Positions 1-11,800 of a stretch of DNA of 64,000 bases are shown piece after piece. Position numbers and translations under genes: made by a program. This DNA is from Orientallactaga sibirica. Lineage: Eukaryota > Chordata > Mammalia > Rodentia > Dipodidae. The stretch is taken from contig JAEOAD010000031.1 of NCBI GenBank assembly GCA_036365145.1, positions 12,868,001 through 12,932,000 on the forward strand, written 5' to 3'. The notes beneath the pieces are model-generated. The model saw nothing but the letters and a program-made list of their open reading frames with translations, ran no database searches and was not told the origin of the DNA. Every line of letters starts with the position of its first letter. Positions within the stretch are counted from its first letter, which is position 1.

Positions 1-168
1 TCTTCCTGCTTCTGCCTCCCAAATACTAGGATTTACAGATGTGTACCCCCCCCTCCCCCCGCCCTGCCATTTTGTGTGACTGGCTTTATGTAGGGACTGG
101 GGGAATGGAACTCAGGCTAACTCACTTTACAGGCAAGTGCCTTTAACTACTGAGCCATCTCCCCAGCC
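1..168 (-). repeat. Old SINE remnants (B1-like, then B2/DIP-like)
   Basis: Positions 1-50 resemble the 5' part of an antisense B1-like element (CCTCCCAAATACTAGGATT). Positions 65-168 are the head of an antisense tRNA-derived SINE ending GAGCCATCTCCCCAGCCC. Both are diverged. Confidence 0.6.
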
Positions 169-208
169 CAAAATAATTTAAATCAAAATGTATGTATAAG
201 AATTAGTG

Positions 209-566
209 CTAGGTGTGGTGGCACACACATTTATTTATTTACTTACTTACTTGAGAGAGAAAGAGGCAGGCAGGGGGGAGGGAGAGAAGGGGCACACTAT
301 GGCCTCCAGCCACTGCAAACGAACTCCAGATGCATGTGCCCCCTTGTGCATCTGGCTTATGTGGGTCCTGGAGAGTTGAACCAGGATCCTTTGGCTTTTC
401 AGGCAAATGCCTTAACCGCTAAGGCATCTCTCCAGCCCCCGGCACATACTTTTAATCCCAGCACTTGGGAGGCATATGGGAGGAGGTTCAAAGCCAGCCC
501 AGGACTACAGAGTGAGTCAGTTGAAGGTCAGTCAATGCTACAGTGAGATCCTACCTCGAAAAAAAA
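209..566. repeat. B1-like SINE (+) split by a B2/DIP-like SINE (-)
   Basis: A sense B1-like element starts at about 209 (AGGTGTGGTGGCACACAC) and resumes at about 440 (GGCACATACTTTTAATCCCAGC) up to its A-rich tail at 566. An antisense DIP-like SINE occupies about 229-438. GGCACACAC and GGCACATAC flank it as a probable target-site duplication. Confidence 0.75.
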
Positions 567-619
567 CCCAACAGAAAACAAAACAAAAAAGAATATAAGA
601 ATTAGTGTTAGTTGAAGAA

Positions 620-766
620 GCCAGACATGGTGACTCACACTTGTAATCCTAGTACTAGGGAGGCTGAGTTAGGAGGATCTTTTTGAGTTTCATTCTGGCC
701 TCAGACTAGAGTGAGTTCCAAGTCAGGTCAGCCTGGGCTAACCGCCCCCCCCCCCACCACAAGAAA
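620..766 (+). repeat. B1-like SINE
   Basis: Sense 7SL-derived element with the usual order: a GTAATCCTAGTACTAGGGAGG core, GGTCAGCCTGGGCTA, then an A-rich tail. Moderately diverged. Confidence 0.75.
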
Positions 767-1088
767 AAGGAATTAGTTGAGTAGATGAGTATATGGTAAT
801 ATTGAGAAGAATGACCTTGGAGATGGTAATGAAAGCTTTCATTGGAAAGGTTAGGTAACTGCAGAATTACTTCATCTTCTAGTCTCTTGGATGTCTGGCT
901 AGAGATTTAAGCGTAAATTTCAGTAACTCCTAAAAGTGAACTTCTGCACTACCGAAATTAAGATCCCTTGAGAACCTTTTCTGTCTTTTGCTGTAGCTCT
1001 TGGCCTGCTGGCGAATGATCCTTCTAAGGTAGAAAAGTTGTGGTATGAGTCATAGCTCTTAATAATCTATTCTTTCTGTCTATTGCAG

Positions 1089-1152
1089 AAATGTAAGTCC
1101 CCAGATGGAAGAAAGGGCTATTCAACATAGTAGACATTGGTTGAAACATTTA
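1089..1152 (+). ncRNA. Chaserr: Candidate internal exon of the Chaserr-like lncRNA
   Basis: A 64-base segment has a good acceptor before it (pyrimidine-rich tract ending TATTGCAG at 1088) and a strong donor after it (GTAAGT from 1153). It has no coding signature. It contains AGATGGAAG near 1113, the same AUGG-type motif that recurs in the last exon of this lncRNA, and it lies on the same strand about 7.8 kb upstream of that exon. Chaserr is known as a multi-exon lncRNA just upstream of Chd2, so an upstream exon is expected here. A second GTAAGT at 1094 is a possible alternative donor. The assignment rests on splice signals, strand and position, not on alignment. Confidence 0.5.
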
Positions 1153-1675
1153 GTAAGTATTATTCAATTTACCTGTTTAGTTTGTTTTTAATTTTACGTA
1201 CAAGTGGAACTTTTGTGTTACTGATTTATAATTGTAGAAAATACTTAGGAACTTAGCAAAGCTCTTGCCAATACCAGAACATTACATGGTTATATATGTG
1301 AAGTATCTTAATCATGTTTTGCTTATTCTGTTTTCTTCATTTAAACTCAGAATTAAAATGCAGAGGCACACATTTGGGCCTGTTTCAAATATTGTTTTAG
1401 ATTTGGGTATGGATATACCCCTTTATTTTTGGAAGTAAAGGTTTGTACTCTTTGAATACTTAGAGTGTTTTCCCATTACAATGTTAGAGTACTTGAACTG
1501 AAATAGCCACATAACCTAAAATGTTGACTGTGGTTGTGGTTTAAAGGAAGACTTGATAGTGTCTTTGGTTCTAACTCTAAGCTGCTTATCTTTATCAGTG
1601 TAGAACTCAGGAACCTTTGGGTTTTCATTTAAAAAGAGAACATTCTTTTAAATGATTTCCAGGATGTAATTCATT

Positions 1676-1919
1676 CATTCATTCATTCATTTTTTTTTTT
1701 TTTGGAGAGGGGAGAGGAAGACAGATAAGAGATGGGCATGCCAGCAGCCTCTCAGCTGCTTTGAACGAAATCCAAATGCGTGCGCCCCCTTGTGGTCAAG
1801 TGCAGCATTGCGCCCTTGCATCACTTTGCATCTGGCTAAACGTGGGACCTGGAGATTGGAACCAGCGTTCTTAGGCTTAGGAGGCAGGCGCCTTAACCGT
1901 TAAGCCATCTCTCCAGCCC
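1676..1919 (-). repeat. B2/DIP-like SINE, long-body subtype with CTCF-like motif
   Basis: Antisense element from a T/A-rich tail to GCCATCTCTCCAGCCC. It has the subtype body with CAGCAGCCTCTCAGCTGCT and GCATTGCGCCCTTGC. The CTCF-like sequence TGCGCCCCCTTGTGGTCA is intact at 1781-1798. Confidence 0.85.
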
Positions 1920-2217
1920 TGTAATTATTTCTTGTACATTAATTCTGAACTTAAACTTGAAAGCCTAACAAAAAAATCTTTAGCCTGATTGACATGGAAA
2001 TTATAATTTCATATAAGATGTGTTATTTATTACCACTACTATGGAATAAATTTCTATTAACCCGAGTAGTGGGAAAGAGGAAGAAAATTTACGTAAAATG
2101 GATTTGGGTGAATTTTCCAAAGGATTTATTTTAATCTTCAAAAAATTTTAGGAAATTGCCTACTATTTTCCATGAATAATTTCCGAAGCTCTTGCAAACC
2201 CAGATTCTAGATTTTTC

Positions 2218-2996
2218 TCTCATTACTACCTCAGCCTCCTGAATGCTGGGATTGCAGATGTGAGCTACCATGCCTGGCTTAAAAATAAAGTTTATGTTTT
2301 TATATGCAAGAGAGAATTACTATTTGCAAGATGGGGGTGGTGGTGGGAAGAGACCGAGTGAAAATGCATGTGGGCCTCACCTTGTATATCTAGCTTTAGG
2401 TGGATCCTGAGGAATTGAACCCAGGCTAGCAGGCTTTATGAGCAAGTGCCTTTAACTGCTGAGTCATCTCCCCAACCCTAGTTATTAACTAGTTTCATGT
2501 GTGATCACATATTAAATAATCGGTTCTCTAGCACATGGTAGGTATTTATTGACTAATACAGGTTTTCATGAAATATGTTGTTCATCAACTATTGTTTGGA
2601 GTCTAATAAGTTTTAATATTGCTAAATGTTGATTTGTAGGCATGCTTTAAAGACAAATTAAACAAAAAAATTTAGAGCCAGAAATAATATATATGCATGC
2701 CAGGGCTTCCTGCCACTGTATTCGTACTCCAGATGTATGTGCCACTCTGTGCATCTGGCGTTATGTGGTTACTAGGGAATCAAACCCAGGCCATCAGGCT
2801 TTGCAAGCAAGTACCTTTAACCACTGAGACATCTTTCCAGTCCTAAAGCCTTTTCTTTTTCTTTTTTCTTTGGCTTTTTTGAGGTAGGGTCTCCCTCTAT
2901 CTCAGGCTGACCTGGAATTTACTATGTAGTCTCAGAGTAGCCTTGAACTCACTGCGATCTTCTTTGAAGGTGTGTACCACCACACCGGTCTTAAAG
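2218..2996 (-). repeat. SINE cluster: B1 fragment, two DIP-like, one B1-like
   Basis: All antisense. B1-like fragment 2218-2279; DIP-like short-body elements about 2300-2479 and 2690-2845 (each ending in the CATCTCC/CATCTTTCCAG head); B1-like about 2850-2996. Confidence 0.75.
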
Positions 2997-3204
2997 CCAC
3001 AATTTTGACTTGAGAAATTAGAAGTGATAGCAATGATTTCCTCCTGCCAAATAGTGTCTCTAAATTGGTTATGTAGTAAAGTTTTAAATGGGGATGCTTG
3101 GGAAGATTTGATTGATTCTAATGCTGTAGAAAAGATGATTCTTCCTTGCTTATCATAATTGACTTTGATAAGTTATAAAAATTTGCTGGTCTTACTCAAG
3201 TAAT

Positions 3205-4150
3205 CTTAGTTTTTTTTTTTTTAATTTTTTAAATTTTTTAAATTTTTTATTTTTGGAGAGAGACAAAGAGAGAGACAGAGAGAGAGAGAGGGAGAGGGAG
3301 ACAGAGACAGAGATGGGCGCGCCAGCAGTCTCTCAGCTGCTGCGAACGAAATCCAGATGTGTGCGCCCCCTTGTGGTCAAGTGCGGCATTGCGCCCTTGC
3401 GTCACTTTGCATCTGGATAAACGTGGGACCTGGAGATTGGAACCAGCGTTCTTAGGCTTAGCAGGCAGGCGCCTTAACCACTAAGCCATCTCAGCCCAGT
3501 TTTTTGTTTATTATATATCTTATTTTAAAATTGTTCAAGGTAGGGTCTCTCTCTAGACCAGGCTGACCTGAAACACTGCAGTCCCAGGTTGGCTTCAAAG
3601 TTACAGCGATGCTCCTACTTTTGCCTCCTAAGTACTGGGATTAAAAGCATGTGCCACCATGCCCAGCAGTTTTTAAAAATTTATTTATTTGATAGGCGGG
3701 GGTGGGGGATATAGAGAGAAATGGGTATGCCAGGGCCTTCAAGCCCCTGCAAATGAGCTTTAGAAGCATGCGCCACCTTATGCATCTGGTTTACATGGGA
3801 CCTAGGAATCGAACCTTCATTCTCTTTGGCTTTGTAGGCTAGTGCCTTAACTGCTAAGCCATCCTTCCAGCCCCAGTAGTTTTTTATATATCTTTGTTTT
3901 TTAAGGAAAAGAGAGGAAGAATCTTCTCTTTTTAAAATTTTTATTTATTTATTTGAGAGAGAGTGGGGGTAGATAGGGATCAATAGAGATACAGAATGAA
4001 TGCACCAGGGCTTCTAGCTATTGCAGAGGAACTCCAGACGCATGTGCCACCTTGTGCATCTGACTTTATGTAGGTACTGGGGAATTGAACCTGGGTCTTT
4101 TGGTTTTGTAGACAAGCACCTTAACTGCTAAGCCATCTGTCCAGTTCAGT
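3205..4150 (-). repeat. SINE cluster: DIP long-body, B1, two DIP short-body
   Basis: Antisense long-body DIP-like element 3205-3498 with an intact CTCF-like motif at 3362-3379. B1-like 3520-3668. DIP-like short-body 3675-3873 and 3930-4147. Confidence 0.8.
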
Positions 4151-4207
4151 TTTTTATATGTCTTAAGACCCAAGCTTGTCAATATTCTGTTTAGGATTGA
4201 AGTTTGT

Positions 4208-4525
4208 TCTTTTTTTTTTTGGTTTTTCAAGGTAGGGTTTCACTCTAGCCCCAGGCTGACCTAAAATCATTATATAGTCTCAGGGTGGCCTCGAACTCAT
4301 GGTGATCCACCTACCTCTGCCTCCCAAGTGCTGGGATTAAAGGCATGCACCACCACGCCTGGCTGAAGTATTTATTTTTTTCTTCTGGTTTTTCTGAGGT
4401 AGGGTCTCAATCTAGCTCAGGCTGACCTGGAAATCACTATGTAGTCTCAGGGTGGCCTTGAACCTCCTACCTCTGCCTCCTGAATGCTGGGATTAAAGGT
4501 GTGCGCCACCACGCCGCCTGCTTGA
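4208..4525 (-). repeat. Two B1-like SINEs in tandem, antisense
   Basis: Elements at about 4208-4365 and 4375-4522, each from a T tract through GAGGTAGGGTCTCA and CTGGGATTAAAGG to the CACCACGCC end. Confidence 0.85.
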
Positions 4526-4615
4526 AGTATGTTTTAAATCAAACATAAAAAGGTGAGCTTACTTTTCAGAGCTTTCTTATATAACTTTTCAAATTTAAAG
4601 ACCAAAGCATAGGAG

Positions 4616-4795
4616 AGTGGGGAGAGATGGCTTAGTGGTTAAAGCAGCTTATTTTCAGAACCTCCTATCCTGGGCTTCAGTACCTCAACATCCTCCTAAG
4701 ATCAGATGGGCATTCATTTGCATTGGCAAGAGACCCTGGTGTGCTGAGACACAAACATTCACGCACACATACATACATGATAAGTAAAAATTGAA
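4616..4795 (+). repeat. B2-superfamily SINE with a different body
   Basis: Begins GGGGAGAGATGGCTTAGTGG like the DIP head, but the body (CCTAAGATCAGATGGGCATT) differs from both common subtypes. Ends in an ACATAC-rich tail. An older family member. Confidence 0.55.
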
Positions 4796-5014
4796 AAACA
4801 TTAAAGATCAAAGTAGTATTTTAAAATAAAGTACAGAGGTGGAGATCAACTCATAAACACCAGATATCTCAATTACAAGATATAAAAGGTTGAATTGTTG
4901 AATTGTTATTTCTAACTTTTTGCTATGAAGTCAACATTTGTTTTAAAATAATAAAATTGCATTAGTAATAGTAGCTTTATTATAACCATTGATTTTATTT
5001 TTTTAACTTTTCAA

Positions 5015-5757
5015 AATTTTTTATTTTTATTTTTTTGGGTTTTTTAAGGTAGGGTCTCATTTTGGCTCAGGCTGTCCTGGAATTAACTATGTAGTCTCAG
5101 AGTGGCCTTTAACTCTGCCTCCCGAGTGCTGGCATTAAAGGCGTGAGCTACCACACCCAGCTTATAACCATTAATTTTAAAATAAGAATTATTAGTTATT
5201 TCTCTTTGTACTCTTTCCCTCCACTATTCTTTGCAATTAATCTTGGTAAAGAAAAGCTATTTGTAGTGGCACTTTTCCTAGCATTTGGTTTCAGAAGATA
5301 TGTGGTTTTGTTTTTTTACACCCCCTTTTCTTTAGAATGTTTTTATTTTATCTGAGAGAGAATGGGCCTTATAGGAACTGCATACAAACTCCAGATACAT
5401 ATGCTACTGTGTGTGTTTGGCTTTTCATTGGTACTGGGGCCTTGAATGTGGGCTGGCAGACTCTGCAAGCTAGTGCCTTTAACTGTTGAGCCATCTCCCC
5501 AGCCCAAGGTATGGTTTTTGATGACCTGAGTGCTACTGACATTTAGATTTGCTCTGGGAATTGTTCTTAGAATGAGCATAAACTCCTTGAAGGAAGAACA
5601 AAGTAGAAGATACCAAAATAGCTGGGTTTGGTGGTGCATGCAGAAGCGGAGGAAGGAGGATCACTGTGAGTTTGAAGCCAGCCTGAGATTACGTAGTTCC
5701 AGGTTAGCCTGGGCTGGAGCGAGACCCTGCCTCAATCCCCCCCCCCCAGAAAAAAGG
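5015..5757. repeat. SINE cluster: B1 (-), DIP-like (-), B1 (+)
   Basis: Antisense B1-like 5015-5163, antisense DIP-like 5335-5504, sense B1-like 5617-5757 with a C-run and A-rich end. Confidence 0.75.
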
Positions 5758-6509
5758 AAAAATTCTAACCATATTATAAGCTTAAATATTAGATGTCAAA
5801 CAAAAAAGATCTAGGTCTGTATGAGTATGTCTAGATCAAAACAAAAATCAGTTCAATATAGCTAGTATTCACAAGTTACTGGAGAGGGAACAATCTAGTA
5901 GAACACTAATAGGTCAGGCCTACCCATTGTTTTCAGTGGGATATGATTTAACCCAGCACTATGTATTCTTTAAAATGACCCCACCATCCTGTGTGTTCTT
6001 CAGAGATAGCCCTACTGCTTGGAATATCAATTATTCTGCCTATTCTTGAGGTCCTCATGTACTTTAGCTGTTGTGTAGAGGATGATGACCCAACATTTAT
6101 GGAGATCTTTGTATGTCAGGTAATGTGTTAGAAATGTGGTAAATCTTTTACTTCTTGGTACAAGGTTTTGTTGATAAGGAACAGTGAATTTTGTTAGGAA
6201 GAAAGTTTTCCAAGTTAAAAGTACTCGGGCTAGAATATTTTAAACAATTTTTTTAAAATAAAATTTGGTTTATTTGCAAATATTTGCTCATTTGCAAATA
6301 TAGTTTTTATAAATATTTGAAACTTCATGAATGCAAATGGTTATTCCTATATCCTTCAGACTTTTTTTTTAATTAGCTTTGGTATTTCCTGAGTACTTTT
6401 GATTATTTGTGCTTATTAATTCTGTACTCTTTTGCAAAATTCTTTGGTTTTGGATCATTGGTGCTTTGCATGAGTCCATATAGATCATTTCTTTTCAACA
6501 TCAAGAGTT

Positions 6510-7065
6510 TACTTTTGGGCTTCAGAAATGGTTTATGGCTAAGGCGCTTGCCTGCAAAGCCCAAAACCCAGGTTTGATTCCCCAGTACCACGTAAGCTAG
6601 ATGCGTAAGATAGCGCATATGTCTGGAGTTCTTTTGCAGTGGCTGCAGGCCTTGGTGTGCCCATTCTCTCTCAAATAATTTAAAAAAACCTAAAAAATTA
6701 AAAGAGTTTGCTTTCTACTATAGAATTATTCATCTGAAAAAGTTTGAATATATCCCTGATGGCATGGTAGATTTGCCATTACCTTTTCAGTATTTTCACA
6801 CAAACCAATGCATGTGTGGAATAGTTTTTGAATGATAATGTAATATTTTTTTTGAGGCTGTAGCCTAGGCTGGGCTTAAATTTTTGATCCTCCTGCTTCA
6901 GCCTGAATGTTAGGATTACAGGCATAAACTACCATGACTTCCTCCCTTATCCCTTCCTTTCTTCTCCTTTCTCTGTCTCTGTAAGGGGCTCTCATGTAGT
7001 TCAGGCTGACCTTGAACTTCTGACCTCTTATCTCGAGTACTACCATGCCTGCTTTATGTACTATA
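6510..7065. repeat. DIP-like SINE (+) and an old B1-like remnant (-)
   Basis: Sense DIP-like element 6510-6690 (GGCTAAGGCGCTTGCCTGCAAAGCC, abbreviated, to CTCTCAAATAATTTAAAA). A weak antisense B1-like remnant lies at 6846-7060. Confidence 0.6.
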
Positions 7066-7436
7066 AAAGATTGCATATTATTTAATCTATTATATTGAAT
7101 AAATTGTACCTGTATCTCCTTAAATGATTGTAACTTGATACTAATATACCTTAACTGTCATTGTTAATTACAGAATTATATTACCAGCTTCATTAAGAGT
7201 CTGCTCATTAACACCAGAGATTGAGGAAAAGTCTAGCTTATAATTGAGATGTTAAACAAGTACCATTATTTCTTAATTTTAAGAATTGAACCAGGCAAAT
7301 AAATGGTAGTTTACTTATGGTTAATGAATTATTACATTTTAATTCAGGAGAAATCAGTAAAATCTATTAGGGAAACAAATCTTGCTTCTTGATTATTGAG
7401 GTTGTGACCCACATCAAATAATAGTAATTTATAAAA

Positions 7437-7930
7437 GCAGGGGAGATGGTTCAGTGTATAAAAAAGCCTGTGTTCTGCATGATTGAGTACCAGAGTTCAG
7501 ATCCTCAGATGCCACATAAAAAGCAAAAGCATCTCGGGGAAATGGCTTAGTGGTTAGAGGTGCATGCTTGCAGTCTGCTGGTCCTGGTTCAATTCATCAG
7601 TACCCACAAAAGCCAGATGCACAAAGTGGTGCCTGCAGCAGAAAGGGGACCTCGCATGCCCATATTCACTCTCTGTTCCCAAATAAATAAAAAATGTTTT
7701 TTTTTTTAAAAAGCGAGTAGCTATGGCAGGTAGTCTACTGTAATCCCAGTGTGTCTGTGGGTATAGAAGTGAGGCAGAGGCAGGAGAATTTCTGAGAAGC
7801 AGAGTGTAGAACAACTACTAGGCATCCTGCCTCAAAAATGTCTTGGAAGGAGGTGAAAGGCAAAGCCAGACCTGAAAGATGCCTTCTTATCTACACACAC
7901 TGGTGTGTGCACCCTCACATGAAGACATAC
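7437..7930 (+). repeat. Old B2/ID-like head, DIP-like SINE and a diverged SINE
   Basis: Diverged tRNA-like SINE head at 7440-7525. DIP-like element at 7533-7700 ending in AAATAAATAAAAAATG. A further diverged B1/B4-type stretch (CTACTGTAATCCCAGTGTG) follows to about 7930. Confidence 0.55.
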
Positions 7931-8963
7931 ACCAAATATTGAATGAAAAATGATATATATATAAAGAACCAATTTTTCTTTCATAGAGGCTGGAGTATCT
8001 TTTGGTTGTCTACATAGTTATGAGGTAGATTGTTAGTTTGTACTTAGTAGAGAACATACCCTAATTGTAGTCAATTAGACAAATTAGCTTATGAGCAAAA
8101 ATGCCCTCATACTTACCCCCAAGTCACTTACCCTTATCCCCACAAATTGAAATGGAGGGTTATAAAAAGTATATAGACCAGGAATTATAATAGTTTTTGC
8201 ACTTATGTTTAAACATGAAGAATCCAGATCATATTGGTAAAATCATATGGCTTTCCCTTTCTCCCCTTTGGTTATAAGGTATTTTAAATAATAGATTTAG
8301 TTGTATTTGCAAAGTGATAGGTGACATTTCGTTACAAATGCAGGTAACCAGGCAGGTGTTTTTTCATCTTTTTTTTTCCTAGTGGTTTTACATTTTCACA
8401 AACTTAATTAAAGGTGTAGTACCTTTTGTAGGTCATTTGTGTTATATAAAAATTATCATCTGTTAGACTTTAAAAGTATACTATATGATGTTCTATTTTT
8501 TAAATCACTTAAGATTTTTTTCTATAATTAGTTTTCGTTGAAGGAGCTTGGAAAGTTTTCTGCATTGAGGTTTCAGTGTCTACAGTGTTTCTGTAATTTA
8601 GCTTCCCAGGAAGTTTGCAGTTTAATTTTGCTTTTTTTCCCTTATGCACTATAATGATGTTAATTTTAAATATTAAAATTTGACTCTTGACTGCTAACTT
8701 TTAAAACATAAATACAAGTGTGTCTGACAGGATAACTTTAAATTTGTGTGCAGTCTCTTCTTGATTCTGTCTTTGGGAAGCTAAATGTATGAATCACATA
8801 CAACTTTTATAAAACAGTTTCATAGTTGAAAATTGTTACAAAACCAAAGATTTGTATATGGTAGAATATCTTCAAGTTGGATTGGTTATTTTCTGTTTAA
8901 AGGAATAAGATGATTGTTATTCCAATAGCATTTTTTTCTTTTTAATTTTTTTTTTTTATCAAG

Positions 8964-9308
8964 CACCCAGTCAGCTTGACGAGTTTCAAATGGAGCCTTC
9001 CACTGAGAAATCAAGATGGCAGCCCACTATGGGGAATTGAGGAGAATGGATTTAAACAAGAGTGCTGTGATAATACACAACCAAGACAGGGTTCTTTTAA
9101 CATGGATTTCATGAAATGAATGATTCTTACCCAGCACAAATGGACAGTGGATTTGACTTTCTAAGGACTTTTTGTATCATACATGTTTTTGACATTTGGA
9201 GAAGATGGAACATTAATACAGATGGTTGTCTGTATGCTTGGAATTTCTTGCAATTTGATCTGACTTGATGGAATGTTAACTTCAATAAAATTTCTAACAC
9301 TTACAAAC
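8964..9308 (+). ncRNA. Chaserr: Last exon of Chaserr-like lncRNA, with poly(A) signal
   Basis: A T-rich tract is followed by AG at 8962-8963 and again at 8969-8970, so the exon starts at 8964 or 8971. It ends just after AATAAA at 9284-9289, about 20 bases before a T-rich downstream element. There is no long ORF. ATGG occurs nine times (8990, 9016, 9029, 9046, 9102, 9140, 9205, 9222, 9268), two of them as AAGATGG. In mammals Chaserr lies immediately upstream of Chd2 on the same strand and represses Chd2 in cis; its last exon is known for conserved AUGG-type motifs linked to binding by DHX36 and CHD2. Position (2.2 kb before the CHD2 promoter), strand, motif content and lack of SINEs all agree. 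A generic 3' UTR exon of another transcript is less likely. Confidence 0.75.
9284..9289 (+). terminator. Poly(A) signal AATAAA of the lncRNA
   Basis: A canonical AATAAA hexamer sits at the end of the lncRNA last exon. Cleavage is expected about 15-25 bases downstream. A run of T starting near 9322 could serve as the downstream element. How efficiently transcription stops here matters, because the CHD2 promoter is only about 2.2 kb further on the same strand. Confidence 0.7.
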
Positions 9309-11330
9309 TTCTCAGTTTGGGTTTTTTTTTAAAGTGGAAGTTATCATTTGAACTGTTGATTTATCACTTTAACAACCCTTTGCTTTTACAGTTCCCCAGC
9401 AGTAAAATATGCTGAATTAAAACCAGTTAAAACAAATAGTGTACTGGAAAATAATTCACTTGGTTTAAGATTTTGCTTATTCACAGAGCTGTAGAAATGT
9501 ATCTACTAAGGGGATTGGTCATTTCGTTAAAATACAATTTTCTTTGTGCTTCATTTTTAAGTATTATGTGGATTCCATTAAATTTCAGAGCTTTCTTCAA
9601 ACACTTTGCAAAGCAGTTTAATCAGTGAGTAATAAGTCTTGATTGTGTCACAAGATTCAAAAGGACTTTTCAAATAATATACTTCTCCCTACAAATTCAG
9701 GCTGGCAGATTAACACTTTGTGTTGATAAAAATAGTTGCTTTTACTATAGCTTTTAAAGATTATAAAAACAACATTTAACAGTACTCTTCTGAATATATA
9801 AATAATGCCAATATCTCTTATTTCTTACTGTTTTAATAGTTTATTGGGATTTGTCCTTAGGGTATACACAAAATAACTCATGTCTTTTTAGTGACAGCTT
9901 ATTTAATTTAACTTATGTACATTTAAGACATACTTATCCTTTATTCATTTGGGAGTTTAGAATATAAATCACACCATGCTATAGATTACTTATGGTTGAA
10001 CTCAATTGTTAGGATTTGATTTATTGCTAATTTACTAATACTAGTTTCAGTAACTATTATAATGGTGTGATTAGTTTTATTTTGATTGACCAAAAGAATC
10101 ACTGATTATATCCTGAATACAGAGATCAAAGAATAGAATAATCTGTTATTAATGTCAAGTACCATAATGAACACACCCATGGTTAATACACAAGCAATGT
10201 TCTTTGATGTGAGGTGGGTGGTTGGTTGGTTTTATATATATTTATGGAAAAATGGAATTTTGAGTTTTGATACAAAAATTAACTTTTTGCACAATTGAGA
10301 CTGTTGATTATGGATGTTGTTACGTTTACCTAAATTCAACTTTTATGTTTTTGTTGGTGGTAAATAAAAATGGATTTCCTTAGAGAAAGACATAGTTTTG
10401 GCTAGTTGTGTTGAGTAAGGAAAGTTGATTTGTTTTTAGGGGATGGTACTTTTCTGTGAGCTTGTGAGAGAACATTGAGCAATTGTTTCTGATACTAGTA
10501 ATTTTGTTTCTATAGAGTTTGTGCATGTTTTTGATCTTAGGAGAATTTGTCTTGTGACATTTTGAGAATTTGCTGTTATGGCCTGTTGTTACTGTCATGT
10601 AATTGCTGAAGTGGGTGTTTTCCTAGAATTTGATTTGAAGTATCAGATGTTGGGATATTGGTTCTTCTGGTTTTGGATTTGGAGTTTCTTGATTTTCTGA
10701 TATAAAGGTGACCATGGTTGGTCTATGCATGCTCTTGAATTTGAAGTCCTTGATTTTTGCCTAAATCTGTATGGGAAGTGAATCTATTATGATCTTGAGT
10801 GAAGTTGCCAAAGTTATATAATGGGTTAAAGAAATTTGTGCAAGTAAAAGATAATGAAATTCTTGGGAAAAATGGTTGTTATCATTTGCTCTAATGCAAG
10901 TGGACACTAGGGAGGCGCTCTTGAGTTGTAAAAATTACCCCTTTCTTCCAGTTGGGTTGGAAAATTCCCCCTTAAACTTGGTATTTAGGTGATCTTTAAG
11001 CATCATGAAGAAGGCAAGACTTGAATTTAATTCATGAGATTGAGTTGTGCATCTACTTACAACCCATTTTACCCATGGAGGGGTTAATTTTTTATAAGAT
11101 TAGTACTTGAGCTGGGCTTTAGATTCTCTTAGAATTATCCTTATTTCAAAATGGCTTGATAAAACACCACTTCCTGTCCAGGGAGGAAGTTATTTTAGCT
11201 CAAGGACTGAAATATTTAGCAGATCTTTAGACAAAAGGAACAAATTACATTTCTCTCTGGCTTAAAAAGGGTGCCCGAGCCAGAGGGGGTTAAGAAGCCC
11301 TTCCCCCTCCTGGTAGTGGGGTGGTCTGGA

Positions 11331-11356
11331 GGGGCAGGGAGGTGTGGGGGTGGGGG
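11331..11356 (+). promoter_or_regulatory. G-quadruplex-capable G-run cluster upstream of CHD2
   Basis: Four runs of three or more G with loops of 2, 6 and 1 bases fit the canonical G3+N1-7 pattern. The cluster lies about 150 bases before the likely CHD2 start site and is followed by a T tract near 11382-11400. The pattern is seen directly; folding in cells is not shown. Confidence 0.5.
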
Positions 11357-11479
11357 TCTTCAGGCTCCCTGGGATGGAGGATCTTTTTTTTTTTTTTTTT
11401 TGGTGGAGATGAAGGGGTGGGTCTATGGTACATCACCTGAGTTGTGGGGTAAATGTAGAGAGTGTCAATCAAAGGCAGA

Positions 11480-11800
11480 GCTCTCAGAGCTGGGAAGGAG
11501 GCTCTAGATGGCGGCTGTGCCTTAGAGAGAGCGCGCTCTGCTCCCTGCCTTCGCCTCACTTTACGCAACTTTCCCTAACTTTCGGGCAGCCTCAGGGGGC
11601 ACCCACAGCCCCCTGCCTCTCCTAGTCACTTGATGGGGTCGATTCGAACCCTTTTTGGGGAGAAAAGCAGCTTTTAGGAGGTTTTTTTTCGTGCCTTGTT
11701 GGAAAGAAGCTGCCGTACTGAGAGCCCAGGTCGTTGTTTTTTCCAGCTTAGAAGCCATGGCGCACCTCCATTTTTGTGCGCTCTCCTAATGAGGTTTTTT
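11480..11800 (+). promoter_or_regulatory. CHD2: CHD2 promoter and start region, TATA-less, with YY1 site
   Basis: CpG density rises here against an AT-rich background. AGATGGCGGC at 11506-11515 matches the YY1 element that typically sits just downstream of start sites in TATA-less housekeeping promoters. I therefore place the start near 11480-11510. I see no convincing TATA box, although a weak TTAAAAAG-type stretch is near 11260-11270. The exact start base cannot be read from sequence alone. Confidence 0.6.

Noticed and set aside
11271..11758. Several overlapping ORFs of 65-92 codons around the CHD2 promoter
   Set aside because: They arise from G-rich and C-rich promoter sequence on both strands, cross the poly-T tract, and have no family resemblance.
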